From Fusibacter_A sp965140735 (GTDB lineage Bacteria > Bacillota > Clostridia > Peptostreptococcales > Acidaminobacteraceae), in contig OZ223306.1 of the NCBI GenBank assembly GCA_965140735.1, forward strand, positions 1,922,001 through 1,986,000: a stretch of DNA of 64,000 nt, read 5' to 3'. Within the stretch, counting starts at the first letter, position 1. Every line of letters starts with the position of its first letter. Below, piece by piece: positions 61,566 through 64,000 of this stretch. The notes under the pieces are model-generated. The model was not told the DNA's origin and made no database searches. It saw nothing but the letters and a program-made list of their open reading frames with translations. The translations under genes and the position numbers were made by a program.

Positions 61566-62786
61566 TTAAAGCTTTTTTTTATTCATCATATCAATCAATC
61601 TTTGTGCAGCAGTCTCTGCAAATACCCGATCATTAATATGATTTGGTAATTCTTCTAGTGCCACAACGCTTTTATCTATATTCACTCTAATGGCATTGAA
61701 CAATGCCTCATCTTCTTCTTTCCCATAAAAAGCTTGATCCGGTGCATCTATCATAGACACGCCTTTTAGAGGCAACATCATAACCGTATCTTTAGTTGCC
61801 ATGTTAAGCTTCTCTGCGAGTTTCTCACCAATTCTTATATTTTCTTCTACATTGGTTCTCATTAAAGTCACTGTAGGATTGTGCTTGTAAAATTTTCTAT
61901 TTTCAAATTGTTTTGGGACAGTTTCACGTGGTCCAAAGTTCACCATGTCTACAGCACCAACAGAAACAACCTGTGGTATACCTTTTTTCCCTGCTGCTTC
62001 TAATCGATTAGGTCCAGCATTTAAAACACCACCTACGAGTTCATCACACCACTCTGTTGTAGTTAAATCAAGTACCCCTTCTATAAAACCATCCTCTATT
62101 AGAGACTCCATAGATTGTCCACCTGTGCCAGTAGCATGAAAAATAAGCACTTCATATCCACGTTTTTCCAAATACATTCTCGCATAATCAACACATGGTG
62201 TGGTAACACCAAACATTGTTGCTGCCACAAGTGGTTTCTTTTCAACTGCCTTATTATTTTCAAACTTAACCATACCTACTATTGCAAAAGCTGCATTCGT
62301 AAATATTTTCATAGAAATTGTATTGAGTCCTGAAACATCCACTACGGATGGCATCATCATGATATCACTGGTTCCCACATAATGTGCCGTGTTCCCAGAT
62401 GCCACAGTTGAAACCATAAGTTTTGGTACACCAATTGGAAGTGCTCTCATTGCCGGAGTTACAAGCGATGTCCCGCCAGAACCGCCAAATGAAATAATAC
62501 CATCAAACTTACCCGCTTCATAAAGTTCTGGCACTAATTTTTCCATACCCTTAGATAAAATTTCAGTTGCGTATGCGCGGTCCTTTCTTTCTGCAATTTC
62601 ATTAATATCAGCACCAACTGCATCTGCCACTTCTGCATTTGATATATCTGGTTCAAATGCTGGTTCAAATGCACCTGTATGAATTGTAAAAGTCTTTAAA
62701 CCAAGACTTTCAATTATGCCTTTTACAAATGCGTATTCTTGACCTTTCGAATCAAATGTTCCCGCTATTGCCACAGTCTTCATCAT
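61566..62786 (-). CDS. Tm-1-like ATP-binding domain protein (UPF0261)
   Basis: 406 residues. AIAGTFDSKGQEYAFVKGII at the start, GGSGGTSLVTPAMRALPIG near residue 110, STVASGNTAHYVGTSDIMMM near 135 and FHATGTGGQSMESLI near 220 are typical of UPF0261. These proteins match the N-terminal ATP-binding half of plant Tm-1. The gene pair with the TIM-barrel protein mirrors the domain order of Tm-1. AATTGGAGG precedes the ATG. The bacterial role is unknown, probably metabolic. Confidence 0.9.
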   Translation of the reverse strand: MMKTVAIAGTFDSKGQEYAFVKGIIESLGLKTFTIHTGAFEPAFEPDISNAEVADAVGADINEIAERKDRAYATEILSKGMEKLVPELYEAGKFDGIISFGGSGGTSLVTPAMRALPIGVPKLMVSTVASGNTAHYVGTSDIMMMPSVVDVSGLNTISMKIFTNAAFAIVGMVKFENNKAVEKKPLVAATMFGVTTPCVDYARMYLEKRGYEVLIFHATGTGGQSMESLIEDGFIEGVLDLTTTEWCDELVGGVLNAGPNRLEAAGKKGIPQVVSVGAVDMVNFGPRETVPKQFENRKFYKHNPTVTLMRTNVEENIRIGEKLAEKLNMATKDTVMMLPLKGVSMIDAPDQAFYGKEEDEALFNAIRVNIDKSVVALEELPNHINDRVFAETAAQRLIDMMNKKKL

Positions 62787-62854
62787 TTTACCTCCAATTT
62801 TTAACTCAAAATGGATTAACGTCTAAGTTTTACGGGTTTTTCATATGTACAACA

Positions 62855-62891
62855 CAACAGTATGATTCCCTTTATATTAATCATACTGTTG
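62855..62891. promoter_or_regulatory. 13-base inverted repeat between the regulator and the Tm-1-like gene
   Basis: CAACAGTATGATT (62855-62867) is an exact complement of 62879-62891. No T-tract follows on the minus strand. It could be an operator for the AraC-type regulator or a weak terminator. Confidence 0.5.
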
Positions 62892-62921
62892 CCCAATTAT
62901 AAAGTAAATGTATCCATGTCT

Positions 62922-64000
62922 TTACGACATGTGTTTATGTCTAGTTTTGTATTGACTTGGTGTCATCCCTAAATATTTTTTAAACATTTTACTGAACTGG
63001 GCATAATCTTTATATCCTACAAGCTCAGCCACTTCCGACAAATTAAGTTCATCCTCACGCTCTATAAGCTCTTTTGCTTTATTAATTCTAAATTTGACCA
63101 GATACTCTGGAAAACAACACCCCACTTCTTTCTTAAATAATGCACTTAAGTGGCTTCTTGAAACATAGGCAACTTTTGCTAAATCTAAGAATGAAATCTT
63201 CTGCATATAGTGCTCTGCCACATATTTTTTTACAAATTGCACATAGTCATAATGCTTTGTGATCCCTTCCAGCATTTTAACCATAAGATCATCTTCAGAG
63301 AGATTGCCTGTATTTTTAAATGCACGTGTGACGTTAGTAATCGACCTTTCCGATGGAATGCGTTCAAATGAGGAGCCACCTATATAACCCATAATCCCTG
63401 TATTGCCATACATATATTGTACATCTACAGGCATTTTTACAGGACCACCATAAATCATTTTGATCGCATCTGGTCTAATGGCATCACAAACTGAGAAAAT
63501 GCGAAGTGCTTTTAATTTTGCAGCTTCAAGAGAAAGTACTTTTTTAGCACCTAACATACCACCTGCTGTAAAACCTAAATGAGCACAAATAATATCCACT
63601 CCAGCAGTTAACATATTTTTTGCTTGGACTTCATCAAATACAAATGCCACTGTAAACAGCCCTTTTTCATGGGCTATCCTCATCGCTTCGACTTCTAAAT
63701 CATAGGAAAAACCCATTTCTTCAAGCGCTTCTCGATATTGACCATCGATAAGACCCACTGTTGGAAAATTATTAATGCCTACAAAACCTCTATCTTTTAA
63801 TTGGTCAATATAACGGTCCAAATCTATCGTAGGATTTGTGGCATTGAGTCCAAAAAAGACAGGAATTTTCTTAATGACAGGTTGTATCTCTTTGGATGCA
63901 AATTCCATCACCATTTGATTGCTGTTATTAAAAGGTAAAAAACCGGCTAATGAACTTCTCCCCATTTGCCTAAACCGTCCTGCATTAAGTGCTAATAAAA
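62922..64000 (-). CDS. TIM-barrel (PEP-hydrolase-like)-AraC fusion regulator (partial)
   Basis: The frame is open at the right edge (LLALNAGRFRQMGRSSLAG reads across 63965), so the start is missing. About residues 1-230 of the visible part match the PEP-hydrolase-like protein at 60637 (GRSSLAGFLPF, GINNFPTVGLIDGQYREAL, AHLGFTAGGMLG, YGGPVKMPVDV). The C-terminal 100 residues are an AraC DNA-binding domain with two helix-turn-helices (DLAKVAYVSRSHLSALFKKE; VAELVGYKDYAQFSKMFKKY). I infer that it senses the compound handled by the adjacent enzymes and activates them. Confidence 0.88.
   Translation of the reverse strand, partial: LLALNAGRFRQMGRSSLAGFLPFNNSNQMVMEFASKEIQPVIKKIPVFFGLNATNPTIDLDRYIDQLKDRGFVGINNFPTVGLIDGQYREALEEMGFSYDLEVEAMRIAHEKGLFTVAFVFDEVQAKNMLTAGVDIICAHLGFTAGGMLGAKKVLSLEAAKLKALRIFSVCDAIRPDAIKMIYGGPVKMPVDVQYMYGNTGIMGYIGGSSFERIPSERSITNVTRAFKNTGNLSEDDLMVKMLEGITKHYDYVQFVKKYVAEHYMQKISFLDLAKVAYVSRSHLSALFKKEVGCCFPEYLVKFRINKAKELIEREDELNLSEVAELVGYKDYAQFSKMFKKYLGMTPSQYKTRHKHMS

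Noticed and set aside
1..64000. CRISPR arrays, rRNA, tRNA and insertion sequences
   Set aside because: Scanned by eye on both strands; no spaced repeats, tRNA arms or transposase frames were found.

Overview
The window looks like a chromosomal segment of a low-GC Gram-positive anaerobe of the Clostridia. The reasons are AT-rich DNA with strong AGGAGG-type ribosome binding sites, split glycine decarboxylase subunits (GcvPA/GcvPB), an Rnf/Nqr-type membrane complex, type IV pilus genes under a c-di-GMP-I riboswitch, and a PBSX-style phage tail cassette. I cannot name the genus. No rRNA, tRNA, CRISPR array, transposase or integrase was seen.

Left part (1-12 kb). Type IV pilus genes pilT (cut by the edge), pilB and pilD lie on the minus strand, with a c-di-GMP-I riboswitch and terminator between pilD and pilB. 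Then come an AlbA/Schlafen-type protein, a PAS-only protein, adenine deaminase, a YesL-like membrane protein, a bacteriohemerythrin, a FUSC-type exporter, an iron-sulfur aldo/keto reductase, a broken NAD-binding signalling gene and a small membrane protein.

12-16 kb. A plus-strand operon encodes four Rnf/Nqr integral and flavin-carrying subunits and an NqrF-type NADH dehydrogenase. There is no RnfB, RnfC or NqrA beside it. A strongly paired leader element lies upstream.

16-34 kb. A histidine phosphatase and an MFS transporter are followed by a 670-base gap that holds an unidentified ncRNA with its own promoter and terminator. Next is the complete glycine cleavage operon (gcvT-gcvH-gcvPA-gcvPB-lpd-glyA) behind a tandem glycine riboswitch. 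Then come an M3 peptidase, an OsmC protein with an operator-like palindrome inside its promoter, an HD-GYP protein, a SWIM/SNF2 helicase, and DUF1232 and VOC proteins.

34.9-51.1 kb. This is the main accessory region: a contractile phage tail (R-type tailocin-like) on the minus strand. It has tail terminator, sheath, tube, chaperone with a predicted -1 frameshift, tape measure, baseplate, two fibres, XkdX and a lysis module, and no capsid, portal, terminase or integrase genes. Each end carries XRE repressor and ImmA-type protease genes. A sigma-region-4-like activator sits at the head of the tail operon, and the same tandem TGCAC promoter element lies upstream of the activator and of the tail genes. 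This suggests a repressor-protease switch, then an activator, then tail synthesis and lysis.

51-64 kb. A GntR-YfcC transporter-M14-like peptidase operon is followed by a DUF2179 protein, a creatininase-family/MerR operon with a MerR-type 19-base promoter spacer, a large Cache-HAMP-PAS-GGDEF-EAL protein and a GNAT acetyltransferase. Last is a three-gene set: a PEP-hydrolase-like TIM barrel, a Tm-1-like (UPF0261) protein, and a regulator fusing the same TIM-barrel family to an AraC DNA-binding domain, cut by the right edge. c-di-GMP signalling recurs in the pilB riboswitch, the HD-GYP protein and the EAL protein.
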